This document shows, piece after piece, positions 33,047-41,758 of a DNA stretch of 46,816 nt. This DNA comes from Ruminococcus_G sp050944415 (GTDB taxonomy: Bacteria > Bacillota > Clostridia > Lachnospirales > Lachnospiraceae): contig JBMNRA010000016.1 in NCBI GenBank assembly GCA_050944415.1, positions 1-46,816 of the forward strand. Direction: 5' to 3'. A model generated the notes under the pieces. It made no database searches, had not been told where the DNA came from, and was given only the letters and a program-made list of their open reading frames with translations. The position numbers were made by a program, and so were the translations under genes. Position 1 is the stretch's first letter. Each line of letters opens with the position of its first letter.

Positions 33047-33793
33047 CTACTCCTCCTCGTCCGATTTCAGATATACTTTAATTACCTCCGGATTGGATGT
33101 TATCTCATCATAGTTTCCTTCCGCCAGAATCCTGCCCTGATTCAGCACCGTAATTTTCTGTGCAATCTGTTTGACAAAATCGATATCATGTTCAATAACG
33201 ATAACCGTTTTATCTTTCATGATTTCCTGAATCAGTTCACCCGTTTTCCGGGTTTCATCTGCTGTCATCCCGGCTGTAGGTTCGTCCAGGGTGATGATAT
33301 TAGGTTTCTGTGCCAGCACCATTCCTATTTCCAGCCACTGCCGTTCCCCATGGGAAAGCAGAACGGGAAGCAGCTCCCGTTTTTCATACAAATTAATCTG
33401 TTTTAAAATGCCGTCAATTTCTTCTTCCGTCTCCCGGCTCCTCCTATAGAACAAGGTCTTGCCAAGGCGTGAAAAACCATTCAGAGCGACTTCGATATTC
33501 TCGTATACGCTCATATGATCAAACACGTTGGGGCCCTGAAATTTTCGTCCCACCCGATATTTATCGGCAATTTCATAGGGATTCTTCCCTGCGATATTCT
33601 CGCCCTCCAGGAGAATGGCGCCGTAAGTTGGTTTTGTCTTGCCGGTAATCATATCGATAATCGTTGTCTTTCCGGCTCCGTTCGGTCCGATGATAACTCT
33701 GACCTCTCCTTTTTCAATCTGCAGATTGACTTCATCTACCGCCCGGAATCCCTGAAATTCCACGGTCAGATTTTTCAGTTCTAAATATGCCAT
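33047..33793 (-). CDS. urtD: Urt-type ABC transporter ATPase UrtD
   Basis: This is the first ATPase of the importer. The 248-residue product has Walker A GPNGAGKTT (about 35-43), signature LLSHGERQWLEIGM (LSHGE is typical of UrtD), Walker B IITLDEPTAGM and VIVIEHDIDFV. The frame opens at 33814, overlapping urtC, but AGGAGG lies inside that part. The ATG at 33793 is correctly spaced from it and starts MAYLELKNLTV, so I use it. It lies between urtC and urtE. Confidence 0.88.
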   Translation of the reverse strand: MAYLELKNLTVEFQGFRAVDEVNLQIEKGEVRVIIGPNGAGKTTIIDMITGKTKPTYGAILLEGENIAGKNPYEIADKYRVGRKFQGPNVFDHMSVYENIEVALNGFSRLGKTLFYRRSRETEEEIDGILKQINLYEKRELLPVLLSHGERQWLEIGMVLAQKPNIITLDEPTAGMTADETRKTGELIQEIMKDKTVIVIEHDIDFVKQIAQKITVLNQGRILAEGNYDEITSNPEVIKVYLKSDEEE

Positions 33794-33810
33794 ACGTTTC
33801 CTCCTGTTCT

Positions 33811-34878
33811 TCACTCCTCCCGGGACCGGGCCAGATGTTTTTTATGGATTCTTCTGTTATACTGAACATCCATCAATGATCCCATAATGCCTTTGGGAAG
33901 AAACAGAACCATCACTATCAGAACCACACCCAGAATCAACTGCCACATTTCACCGAAATTGCTGGAAAACTGACTGGATAGAATATTAACCAGCAGCGCA
34001 CCGATCATGGCTCCTGTCAGATTACCCCGGCCTCCTACTGCCAGCCAGACCAGAATTGTAGTAGAAAATGTCACTCCGGCGCTGTCCACGGAGATAAAAG
34101 AAGTCATGGGAATATACAGCGCTCCGGCAAATCCTGCAAGGGCACCGGCAATGGCAAATACCGCCATTTTAAATTTTGCCGGATTGTAACCCAAAAACTG
34201 CAGTCTGGCCTCATTGTCCCGAACAGAGTTAATGACTTTTCCAAAACGGCCGTTTAACAGCCACAGGCAGAACAGATACACCAGGATCAGCGCTGCCAGA
34301 GCTATATAGTACCAGCCCTGTATCGATATGGGGTGTCCGAAAAAAGTAATGTCACTTAATCCTGTGGCAATACCGTTGATTCCGCTGGAGCCGCCGGTAT
34401 AAGCCTGCTGATTGGCGATAAACAGCTCAAACAACGCCGCAAAAGCAAGTGTAATGATATTAAAGAATACACCTTTGATTTTGCTGGTAAAAATAAAATA
34501 TCCCAAAAACAGTGCCAGAAGCGCAGGTATCAGAATACTCAGCACTACAGCTACTGCCGGTGAAGCCAGCGGCTTATAGAAAAACGGAAGCTCTGTCATC
34601 CCCGCTGATTTCATGAAATAAGGCAGACCTTCCTGACTGGCCAGAGAGATTCCCACGATATAGCCTCCCAACCCGAAGAATACGGCAAACCCCAGATTCA
34701 TAAGGCCTGCTCCGCCCCAGAGGAGATCCAGCGCCAGCGCCAGAATCATATAGGAAATAAACTTTCCGAACGTCTGGGTTGTATAAAGGGAAGTAGTCAT
34801 GGGAAGAATCGCAAGGACCACAAACAACACCAGCGCGGTCCATTTTTCAACTGTAATATTTTTTAGTCTTGCACCCAT
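33811..34878 (-). CDS. urtC: Urt-type ABC transporter permease UrtC
   Basis: This 355-residue membrane subunit of the LivM/UrtC group has about nine or ten hydrophobic segments. Family traits are LLWGGAGLMNLGFAVFFGLGGYIVG (in parts, about 50-75), the NSVRDNEARLQFLGYNPAKFK loop that couples to the ATPase (about 215-236), and GGRGNLTGAMIGA. GAGG precedes the ATG. It sits four bases after the urtB stop. The positive C-terminal tail (RRIHKKHLARSREE) is expected on the cytosolic side. Confidence 0.88.
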   Translation of the reverse strand: MGARLKNITVEKWTALVLFVVLAILPMTTSLYTTQTFGKFISYMILALALDLLWGGAGLMNLGFAVFFGLGGYIVGISLASQEGLPYFMKSAGMTELPFFYKPLASPAVAVVLSILIPALLALFLGYFIFTSKIKGVFFNIITLAFAALFELFIANQQAYTGGSSGINGIATGLSDITFFGHPISIQGWYYIALAALILVYLFCLWLLNGRFGKVINSVRDNEARLQFLGYNPAKFKMAVFAIAGALAGFAGALYIPMTSFISVDSAGVTFSTTILVWLAVGGRGNLTGAMIGALLVNILSSQFSSNFGEMWQLILGVVLIVMVLFLPKGIMGSLMDVQYNRRIHKKHLARSREE

Positions 34879-34882
34879 AAAT

Positions 34883-35746
34883 TTACCTCTTTTCTTTTGC
34901 TGAAAACAGTCCCTGGGGTTTAATACGAATCAATACAATAATTACAATAAAGATTAACAGCCGGGCTGTAATCTCACTCATATATCCTGCCATTATTGTG
35001 GAAGATTCACTGATCACAAAAGATCCGGCAAAGGTTCCCAGAATGGAATTTAATCCTCCCAGTACAACAACCAGGAAGCTGTCCACAATATAAGATGTTC
35101 CCATTGTCGGCGTTATGCTTCTGACCGGGCCCAGAAGCACGCCGGCCAGACCTGCCAGACCGCAGCCATAAGCAAACGTAATACAGTCTATTTTCGATGT
35201 GTTGATTCCCAGGCATTGAGTCATTGTTCTGTTCTGCGTAATCGCACGCAGCTGCATTCCATAAGAAGTTTTAAAAAAGAGCAGCAATGTTGCCACCAAA
35301 ACACAGACTGCAACCACAATCAAAATCAGATTATAAACCGGTATCGTCACAGGCCCCAGGGTAATGCTCCCTTCAACAGGCAGAGCCATCAGCTGATCCT
35401 CCGGTCCGTAAATACTTCTTATTATCTGTTGAAAAACATAGGTTAGGGCAAAAGTAGCCAGCAGAGTCTCTGCTACTTTGCCGTACAGTCTTTTTATCAG
35501 CGCCTGTTCCACCACAGCCCCGATGGCGGCCGTTATGATAAAGGCCGCCGCACAGGCTGCTGCAAAAGGCAGATGGAAGGAATTGATGCAGGTACAGCCC
35601 ACATATGCCCCCAGCATAATAAATTCACCATGGGCCATATTGACCACATCCAGCATACCAAATACGATAACCAGTCCTATGGCTGACAGGAACAGAATCG
35701 CTGAATTACTTAATCCATTTACAAGCTGTGATAAGAATAATTCCAT
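34883..35746 (-). CDS. urtB: Urt-type ABC transporter permease UrtB
   Basis: This 287-residue membrane subunit of the LivH/UrtB group has about eight hydrophobic segments. Landmarks are GLVIVFGMLDVVNMAHGEFIMLGAY in parts (about 25-49), ITQNRTMTQCLGINTSKID (coupling loop, about 165-183), and LGGLNSILGTFAGSFVI. AAGGGA precedes the ATG. It follows the binding-protein gene urtA by 30 bases and pairs with UrtC. Confidence 0.88.
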   Translation of the reverse strand: MELFLSQLVNGLSNSAILFLSAIGLVIVFGMLDVVNMAHGEFIMLGAYVGCTCINSFHLPFAAACAAAFIITAAIGAVVEQALIKRLYGKVAETLLATFALTYVFQQIIRSIYGPEDQLMALPVEGSITLGPVTIPVYNLILIVVAVCVLVATLLLFFKTSYGMQLRAITQNRTMTQCLGINTSKIDCITFAYGCGLAGLAGVLLGPVRSITPTMGTSYIVDSFLVVVLGGLNSILGTFAGSFVISESSTIMAGYMSEITARLLIFIVIIVLIRIKPQGLFSAKEKR

Positions 35747-35776
35747 CTGAATCCCTTTCTTTTCATCTATTATAAT

Positions 35777-37012
35777 TTACTCCAGTTCCGGTTCCGGCTC
35801 CACCAGACCCTCAGATTCATATACAATGTCAAACTGCAGATCCTCATTTACTTTGCCAATATAGCTGTGAAGCCATGTGTTATGATTACTTTCGTCCATC
35901 TTCAGCGTTCCGGCCGGTGTATCCCATTCCAGACCTGCCGCCGCATTGACGATATCCTCTGAAGTCAGAGAACCGCCTGCCGCTTCAATCGCTTCTTTCA
36001 GCAGATATACGCCGTGATACGCTGCTTCCGCCGAGTTGGTCACTGTCGTATCGGTGCCGAATTCTTCTACATAATTATTGACAAATTCCCTGTTGGCCTC
36101 AGTGTCAATGGTATTGAAATATCCAAAGGATGAGTATGTTCCTATTGCTGAATCACCTGCACCGGATACAGCCCCTTCATGTGCCGCTGTAGAACAAATG
36201 GGCACTTCCGCCGGATCCATACCATACTGTGTATACTGTTTATAAAACGGAACAATGCTGTTTCCGGCAACTACCGAAAATACGACATCCGGATCAGCCT
36301 GTTTGATTTTATTGATAACCGATGAGAAATCCGTTGCATCAGTCGTGGTATATTCTTCCCCGCATATTTCGCCGCCGTTTTCCTCTACCAGTTTCTTCGC
36401 ATATTCAATAGAGACTCTCGGAAACTCATAATCTGTCCCCACAAAGAAAATCTTTGTTCCCAGATTTTCCATGATCCAGGGAACGTAATCCTTAATCTGC
36501 TGGCTGGGACTGGTATTTGTGTAAAGTACATTAGGTGAAGGAGTTCCGCCTTCATAGAATGTATTGTAAATCAGCAAAGAGTCATACTGTTCAATGATGG
36601 GCACTACCGCCTCTCTGGTTGCAGAAGTATTGGTTCCCACAATAGCACAGACGCCGTCTTCCAGAATCATCTCCTGCGCCCGCTCCGCCGCCATAGCCGG
36701 ATCGGAACCATAATCGGAAACCACTGCCTCTATCTGTTTTCCATCGATTCCCCCTGCTTCATTGATCTCTTCCACAGCCATCTGAGCCGCATTCTGCATC
36801 GGTGTCTCTGAAATAGACCAGTCACCTGTTGTTGAATAGAGAATTCCCACTTTAATAGTATCTCCGTCTGTATCGGATGTTTTTTCGGAAGAAGTGTCTG
36901 TCTCTGATGACGAGGCGGATGCAGAGCTGCTGTCTCCCTTTCCGCAGCCGGTCAGCTGAGCAATCACCAGGAACGATACCGCAAGTAATGCTGCTATTCT
37001 TCGTTTTTTCAT
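35777..37012 (-). CDS. urtA: Urt-type substrate-binding lipoprotein UrtA
   Basis: This extracellular binding protein sets the importer's specificity. The 411-residue product has a lipoprotein signal ending in LTGC (Cys about 23), a Ser/Thr/Asp-rich tether, then a Peripla_BP_5-type domain. Typical stretches are KVGILYSTTGDWSISETP, NEAGGIDGKQIEAVVSDYGSDP, IVGTNTSATREAVVPI and LYTNTSPSQQIKDYVPWIM. This group includes urea and short-chain-amide binders (UrtA, FmdD, AmiC). AGAAGGAGG precedes the ATG. A terminator hairpin lies between its promoter and the gene (37033-37068). Confidence 0.87.
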   Translation of the reverse strand: MKKRRIAALLAVSFLVIAQLTGCGKGDSSSASASSSETDTSSEKTSDTDGDTIKVGILYSTTGDWSISETPMQNAAQMAVEEINEAGGIDGKQIEAVVSDYGSDPAMAAERAQEMILEDGVCAIVGTNTSATREAVVPIIEQYDSLLIYNTFYEGGTPSPNVLYTNTSPSQQIKDYVPWIMENLGTKIFFVGTDYEFPRVSIEYAKKLVEENGGEICGEEYTTTDATDFSSVINKIKQADPDVVFSVVAGNSIVPFYKQYTQYGMDPAEVPICSTAAHEGAVSGAGDSAIGTYSSFGYFNTIDTEANREFVNNYVEEFGTDTTVTNSAEAAYHGVYLLKEAIEAAGGSLTSEDIVNAAAGLEWDTPAGTLKMDESNHNTWLHSYIGKVNEDLQFDIVYESEGLVEPEPELE

Positions 37013-37032
37013 AATAAATCCTCCTTCTCAGC

Positions 37033-37132
37033 AAAAAAGGAGCTTTTGGCTAAACCAAAAGCTCCTTTGCTTCCATTACTGTCTTTTCTTTTTAACGATT
37101 TTCATTTTAGCACAACTAAAATGGACTTTCAA
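37033..37132 (-). promoter_or_regulatory. urtA promoter followed by a terminator hairpin in the leader
   Basis: TTGAAA (37132-37127), 17 bp, TAAAAT (37109-37104) on the minus strand. Downstream is a perfect 14-bp hairpin, AAAGGAGCTTTTGG / CCAAAAGCTCCTTT with a five-base loop (37068-37036), ending in TTTTTT, then the urtA ribosome site. The hairpin also ends the PucR-type gene transcript, so it may be that gene's terminator with the urtA promoter placed before it. Confidence 0.7.
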
Positions 37133-37180
37133 TCTATGCGAGCACAAATTGCCAGGTTTGTTTTTGTGCTTCAGCACATT

Positions 37181-38338
37181 TTACAGGATATCCAAAATCT
37201 TTACAGCCAGATCCAGACGAAACTGATCTTCCAGAATACTGTAATCCAGATGCAGAATCTGTTTGATTTTATTCAGCTGATAATTTACCGTGTTCCGGTG
37301 AACGAACATCTGATCCGCCACCTGCTTTACACTTCCGCTGCATTCCAGATACATGCGCAATGTCCCAAGATAATCGGTATGATGGCTCTTGTCGTACATC
37401 ATCAGCTCCCCCAACGTGTCATTCAGATATTCTACCAGAATCTCATAATTATCCACGCTGAACAATATTTTTTCCACATCCAGATCTTCAAAAAAGACAA
37501 CCGTCTTCTTCTGCTTCCGGGCGAACTCAAAAAGCTTCACTGCCCTGCGGTAATGAAAAGGCAGTTTTTCCACACCATTGCGATTGGAGCTTATGCCAAA
37601 AGCCAGTTTTTCCTCTTCTGTCCTGGTCTGATTATGACGTTCCAGTCTGGTCATCAACTCCCTTATCTGATCATCGGTCATACCGGATACCACATACACA
37701 TGGCCTCTGTCACTGTGAAAATGCCCGATCCATCCGGACAGATGACTGAAAATCCTCTCCACATCGAAAGGCACGGACATAGCTGTCTCTTCCGGATACT
37801 CCCGCTCTTTCATATATCCCATATAAATCACACAGCAGACCGCCGTACTGTCAAAGTCGTAACGCTCCAGCACCGGGAGACAGCGGGAGAAATCCTGGGG
37901 AAAGAAAATAAGATTTTTCAATGTGGTGCCCACATTCTCTTCTTTTTTTTCGCTCCGGATAATCTGATTGCAGAAATTTCTGGTGATATCCACCAGACGT
38001 GTCTCCCATGGAACAGTAAACAGCGGAAAATTTTCTCTGTCACAGTATTCCGTCAGCTCCCGGGGCACTTCTGTAAGATACGGCCCCATATTCAGAACCA
38101 GTCCGCTGGCATTATGACTTTTCAGACTTCTGGCGAAATGCAGCAGCCAGGACAAATCCCGGTGCCCGATTCCCGTGGTAAAGATCAGTTCACCGCCGTT
38201 GATAAATGCACTGGTCTCCTCATCCTCCAGTGTATGAATCCACTGAACACAGTTCTGCATGCCTCCGCTTCCTGCCACCAGTTTCATGTTATACAGTTTA
38301 CTGGAATTTTCACACAACTGCTGCAGCGTAACTCCCAT
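37181..38338 (-). CDS. PucR-family transcriptional regulator
   Basis: This 385-residue regulator has an N-terminal PucR domain (VTLQQLCENSSKLYNMKLVAG; ELIFTTGIGHRD) and a C-terminal PucR helix-turn-helix (GSVKQVADQMFVHRNTVNYQLNKIKQI in parts, about residues 340-366). PucR in Bacillus controls purine and ureide catabolism, and relatives often control amide, amino-acid or pyrimidine use. It sits between the alcohol dehydrogenase (20-base gap, probably co-transcribed) and the Urt operon, so it likely regulates both halves of the block. No ligand can be read. Confidence 0.88.
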   Translation of the reverse strand: MGVTLQQLCENSSKLYNMKLVAGSGGMQNCVQWIHTLEDEETSAFINGGELIFTTGIGHRDLSWLLHFARSLKSHNASGLVLNMGPYLTEVPRELTEYCDRENFPLFTVPWETRLVDITRNFCNQIIRSEKKEENVGTTLKNLIFFPQDFSRCLPVLERYDFDSTAVCCVIYMGYMKEREYPEETAMSVPFDVERIFSHLSGWIGHFHSDRGHVYVVSGMTDDQIRELMTRLERHNQTRTEEEKLAFGISSNRNGVEKLPFHYRRAVKLFEFARKQKKTVVFFEDLDVEKILFSVDNYEILVEYLNDTLGELMMYDKSHHTDYLGTLRMYLECSGSVKQVADQMFVHRNTVNYQLNKIKQILHLDYSILEDQFRLDLAVKILDIL

Positions 38339-38358
38339 TTATACCTCCCGTTTTTCGC

Positions 38359-39528
38359 TTATTTTTCCCACAGTCTCTGATAAATTCCGCGGATATCTTC
38401 GACGGAAACCTCTTTTCTCGTATTAGCCGGACTTCCGCTGTCCACGGCATCTTTACTCATTTTATCAATGTTTTCCATGAATTTTTCTTTATTCACACCA
38501 TAGTCCTCAAGCGAAGGAACATTGCAGATTTGACATAAGCTTTCCAGTTTTACCAGCATTTTCTCAGCTGCTTTCTGATCCGGATCCTTCAAATCTGCCG
38601 CGCCGATTTCCCGTCCGATCTTTCCAAAACGTTCGTAAGCCCCATCCAGAGCAAAACTCAGACATGCCTTCAGCAGCATAGCGTTGGACATACCGTGGGG
38701 AACATGAAACAGGGCTCCCACCGGTCGGCTCATGCCGTGCACCAGTGTCACCGATGAATTGTTAATGCAGACGCCTGCTTCCCAGGCGGCTACTGCCATT
38801 TCCTTCCGCGCTTCTTTATCCCTGCCGTCCTGGTAAGCCCGGGGCAGAAAGCGGAAAATACGTTTAATCGCAGACATAGCCAGCACATCGGTAATGGCTC
38901 CCGCCTTCCGCGACGTATACGCTTCAATGGCATGGGTCAGGGCATCCAGACCTGTGGCCGCAGTGACGGACTGGGGCGATGACCAGGAAAATGAGGGATC
39001 CACCACCGCCATGTCAGGAAGCAGAACATCTCCCTTCAGAAGCATCTTGATATTGCTTTCCGTATCGGTAATAATCGTAAATTTTGTGGCTTCCGAACCG
39101 GTACCCGCCGTAGTGGGAATAGCCACAACAGCAGGAAAATCTCCGGATATTTCCTTGCCGTTATAATCGCTGATCCTGCCTGGCAGACGGCTCATGGCCG
39201 CAATGGCCTTTGCTGAATCCAGCGGACTTCCTCCTCCGATGCCGATACAGAAATCGCATTTCTCAATTTTATAAATATCTGTCCCTTCCCGTATCATCGC
39301 ATCTGTGGGTTCCCCGGTAATTCCGTCAAAAACAACGCCGGTAATTCCCACATCTTCCAGCGCCTGCAGCAGTTTTTCCATCATAACAGACTTTGCCACG
39401 TGTTTTCCGGTCACAATCAGCGCTTTTTTTCCAAAGGACGGCCAGAATGTCTTCGCTTTATCCAGAGCATTCTCACCAAACAGCGACCATCTGGGCGTCA
39501 TTAAGATATCTGTCATTTTGGTTTTCAC
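38359..39528 (-). CDS. Iron-containing alcohol dehydrogenase
   Basis: This group III alcohol dehydrogenase probably reduces an aldehyde to an alcohol with NAD(P)H. The 389-residue product has the cofactor motif GIGGGSPLDSAKA (about 95-107), PTTAGTGSEAT, and the metal site with Asp and His in LDALTHAIEAY plus His residues in LVHGMSRPVGALFHVPHGMSN in parts. AGGAGG precedes the ATG. It starts 14 bases after the class III aminotransferase. A semialdehyde from that enzyme, for example malonate or succinate semialdehyde, is the likely substrate (inferred). Confidence 0.9.
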   Translation of the reverse strand: MKTKMTDILMTPRWSLFGENALDKAKTFWPSFGKKALIVTGKHVAKSVMMEKLLQALEDVGITGVVFDGITGEPTDAMIREGTDIYKIEKCDFCIGIGGGSPLDSAKAIAAMSRLPGRISDYNGKEISGDFPAVVAIPTTAGTGSEATKFTIITDTESNIKMLLKGDVLLPDMAVVDPSFSWSSPQSVTAATGLDALTHAIEAYTSRKAGAITDVLAMSAIKRIFRFLPRAYQDGRDKEARKEMAVAAWEAGVCINNSSVTLVHGMSRPVGALFHVPHGMSNAMLLKACLSFALDGAYERFGKIGREIGAADLKDPDQKAAEKMLVKLESLCQICNVPSLEDYGVNKEKFMENIDKMSKDAVDSGSPANTRKEVSVEDIRGIYQRLWEK

Positions 39529-39542
39529 CTCCTGTCCCTATT

Positions 39543-40871
39543 TTAAGACAAAAAGTCTTTGTCCACAACAGTCAGTATTTTGTCCAATTTTTCCAGTTCT
39601 TCCAGAAGCTGTTCTTCCGTAATAATCAGCGGCGGACATACAAAGACCATGTTTTCATGGGAATAGGTCATGAAACCTTCCTGACGGAGCAGCCCGATAA
39701 TCTTTCCCATAGTACCTTCCGGATCCCGGCCATATGGCACAAGAGGTTCTTTCGTAGTTTTATCTTTTACCAGTTCTACTGCTGAAAACAATCCTATATA
39801 GCGGACATCTCCCACGCTGGCGTGCTTTGCCTTCATCTCTTCCAGCTTCTCGCCCAGGATTTTCCCTTCCTTCTGAACATTATCCAGAATACCTGCTTTT
39901 TCGTAATAATTTACACAAGCCACACCGGCGGCGCAGGCCAGGGGATGACCCGAATAAGTAAGGCCGCAGGACAGCAGATGATCATCGAAATATTCCGCAA
40001 TCCTGCTGGAGACAGCTACTCCTCCCAGCTGTACATAGCCGCAGGTTACGCCTTTCGCGAAAGTGACAATATCAGGAACTACGTCAAAGTTCTCAAAGGC
40101 AAACATTTTACCTGTCCGTCCCCAGCCGGCCATAACTTCATCACAGATCATCAGAATGCCGAATTCATCACAGATTTTCCTTACCCCCGGCAGATATCCC
40201 TTCGGAGGAATGATAATGCCGTTGGATCCGGTAACCGTTTCCATCACAATAGCCGCCACCTGATCCGGGCCTTCATAGATAATCTGTTCCTTCAGTCTGT
40301 CCAGATAATACCGAGTAGCCGCCTCTTCCGATTCAAAATTAATGGGCGCGCGGTAAAGATAAGGATCAAAAAATTTGACAAATCCCGGAATACCCGGTTC
40401 CAGAGCGTAACGCCGGGGCTCTCCTGTCAGATTTCCTGCTCCGAAAGAGGAACCGTGATAGCTTCTGTATCTGGAAAAAATTTTATTTCGCCCGGTAAAC
40501 ATCCTGGCAATTTTCACCGCGTTTTCATTGGCATCCGCTCCCGCATTGGTAAAGAAAATTTTCCCGAAGCTTTCCGGAAGAAGATCCACAATCATTTTGG
40601 CCAGTCTGGCTCTGCTTTCTACCGCATAGCTGGGACCAACGAAACAGAATTTCTCAGCCTGCTCTTCGATGGCCTTAACGATATCCGGATTATTAAATCC
40701 CAGATTCATATTCACCAGCTGCGATGACATATCCGTATAACGCTTTCCATCATAATCATAAAAATAAATTCCATCGGTTCGTTCTACTGGAATCGGGTTG
40801 GTAGCCGCCTGTTTGCTCCAGGACTGCAGCACATATTTCTTCGATAATGTTTTCAGTTCTTCACCTGTCAT
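39543..40871 (-). CDS. Class III (omega) aminotransferase
   Basis: This PLP enzyme moves a terminal amino group, as in beta-alanine, GABA or taurine transaminases, leaving a semialdehyde. The 442-residue product has TNAGADANENAVKIAR (about 108-123), YHGSSFGAGNLTG, the PLP-binding Asp244 in ICDEVMAGWGRTGK and the Schiff-base Lys273 in VTFAKGVTCGYV. The frame opens at 40916 inside the leader hairpin; the ATG at 40871 follows AAGGAGG, so I use it. It heads an operon with the alcohol dehydrogenase and the PucR-type gene. Together with the carbamoylase-type hydrolase it fits a route such as carbamoyl-beta-alanine to beta-alanine to a hydroxy acid. Confidence 0.9.
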   Translation of the reverse strand: MTGEELKTLSKKYVLQSWSKQAATNPIPVERTDGIYFYDYDGKRYTDMSSQLVNMNLGFNNPDIVKAIEEQAEKFCFVGPSYAVESRARLAKMIVDLLPESFGKIFFTNAGADANENAVKIARMFTGRNKIFSRYRSYHGSSFGAGNLTGEPRRYALEPGIPGFVKFFDPYLYRAPINFESEEAATRYYLDRLKEQIIYEGPDQVAAIVMETVTGSNGIIIPPKGYLPGVRKICDEFGILMICDEVMAGWGRTGKMFAFENFDVVPDIVTFAKGVTCGYVQLGGVAVSSRIAEYFDDHLLSCGLTYSGHPLACAAGVACVNYYEKAGILDNVQKEGKILGEKLEEMKAKHASVGDVRYIGLFSAVELVKDKTTKEPLVPYGRDPEGTMGKIIGLLRQEGFMTYSHENMVFVCPPLIITEEQLLEELEKLDKILTVVDKDFLS

Positions 40872-40892
40872 TTTTTCACTCCTCCTTGAAAT

Positions 40893-40970
40893 AAAAAAAG
40901 ATGCAGAACCTTCCATGTTCTACATCTTTGTATGATAACACTATTATAACACCTGTTTTTTTAATGTCTA
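40893..40970 (-). promoter_or_regulatory. Aminotransferase promoter with immediate terminator hairpin
   Basis: TAGACA (40970-40965), 16 bp, TATAAT (40948-40943) on the minus strand. About seven bases after the expected start comes a 13-bp hairpin, AAAGATGTAGAAC / GTTCTGCATCTTT with one wobble and loop ATGGAAG (40929-40897), then TTTTTTT (40899-40893). The aminotransferase ATG is 22 bases further on. Confidence 0.72.
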
Positions 40971-41022
40971 TCTCTCTCTGCCTAATATTATTTGTGCTGA
41001 TAAACAAAATAAAATTTTCCCC

Positions 41023-41056
41023 ATTTCAATGGAATTTCAATCTTTCGTGATATAAT
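41023..41056 (+). promoter_or_regulatory. Direct-repeat site and -10 of the OmpR-type operon
   Basis: ATTTCAAT occurs at 41023-41030 and 41034-41041, exactly 11 bp apart, ending nine bases before TATAAT (41051-41056). There is no good -35; the repeats occupy its place. The same layout recurs before the VTC gene (43033-43068). Confidence 0.65.
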
Positions 41057-41080
41057 AAAAAAATAAACGGAGGGATCTGA

Positions 41081-41758
41081 ATGAAAATCTTGCTGGTAGA
41101 AGATGAAACAAGAATGGCTCAGGCGCTTTGCGAAATCCTGCGTCAGGAAAAATATGATGCAGATTGCCGTTATGACGGACTGGAAGGACTGTACGCTGCC
41201 GAAAGCGGAGAATATGACCTGATCATTCTGGACGTCATGCTCCCTAGAAAAAGCGGCTTTGATATTACGGCGGAACTTCGAGGCAAAGGCATCCGCACCC
41301 CCATACTTATGCTGACGGCCAAAAGCGATGTGAATGATAAGGTAACGGGGCTGGACTGCGGTGCGGACGACTATCTGACAAAACCTTTTGTCACCAGGGA
41401 GCTGCTGGCCCGGATCCGCGCTCTCGTCCGGCGGAATATCCATTCGTCCGATGGAACGCTGACTTACCGCGACATTTCTCTGAACCGGGACTCTTCCGAG
41501 TTAATCTGCGGAGAAAACCGGGTGCGTCTCAGTGAAAAGGAATTTCATATCCTGGAATATCTGATCGCCAATCAGGATCGGATTCTCACCAGAGAAATGC
41601 TGGCCGTCAAGGTCTGGGGCTATGATAATGAGGCAGAATACAACAACGTGGAAGTCTATATCTCCTTTGTACGAAAAAAGCTGAATTTTGTAAAGGCAAA
41701 GACAGGTATCCGTGCGGTCCGCAAAATCGGATATGAACTGAGGTATGAAAATGTTTAA
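41081..41758 (+). CDS. OmpR-family response regulator
   Basis: This 225-residue DNA-binding regulator has a receiver domain (Glu7/Asp8 pocket, phospho-acceptor Asp51 in LIILDVMLPRKSGF, Lys101 in YLTKPF). The C-terminal winged helix (about 130-225) contains VRLSEKEFHILEYLIANQ and the recognition segment EAEYNNVEVYISFVRKKL. ACGGAGGG precedes the ATG. It overlaps the kinase gene downstream. The direct repeats before it, found again before the VTC operon, suggest self-control and control of polyphosphate genes. Confidence 0.93.
   Translation: MKILLVEDETRMAQALCEILRQEKYDADCRYDGLEGLYAAESGEYDLIILDVMLPRKSGFDITAELRGKGIRTPILMLTAKSDVNDKVTGLDCGADDYLTKPFVTRELLARIRALVRRNIHSSDGTLTYRDISLNRDSSELICGENRVRLSEKEFHILEYLIANQDRILTREMLAVKVWGYDNEAEYNNVEVYISFVRKKLNFVKAKTGIRAVRKIGYELRYENV

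Noticed and set aside
32349..37012. Assigning the Urt-type transporter to urea with certainty
   Set aside because: No urease genes are present and the flanking enzymes point to a larger amide or carbamoyl compound; the family does not fix the ligand.
37033..37100. An ANTAR-type antitermination site before urtA
   Set aside because: ANTAR targets have two hairpins with six-base loops of the A..G.. type; only one hairpin with a five-base loop is present.
37046..38380. A 444-codon plus-strand frame
   Set aside because: It is the shadow of the PucR-type gene; no ribosome site, and biased composition.
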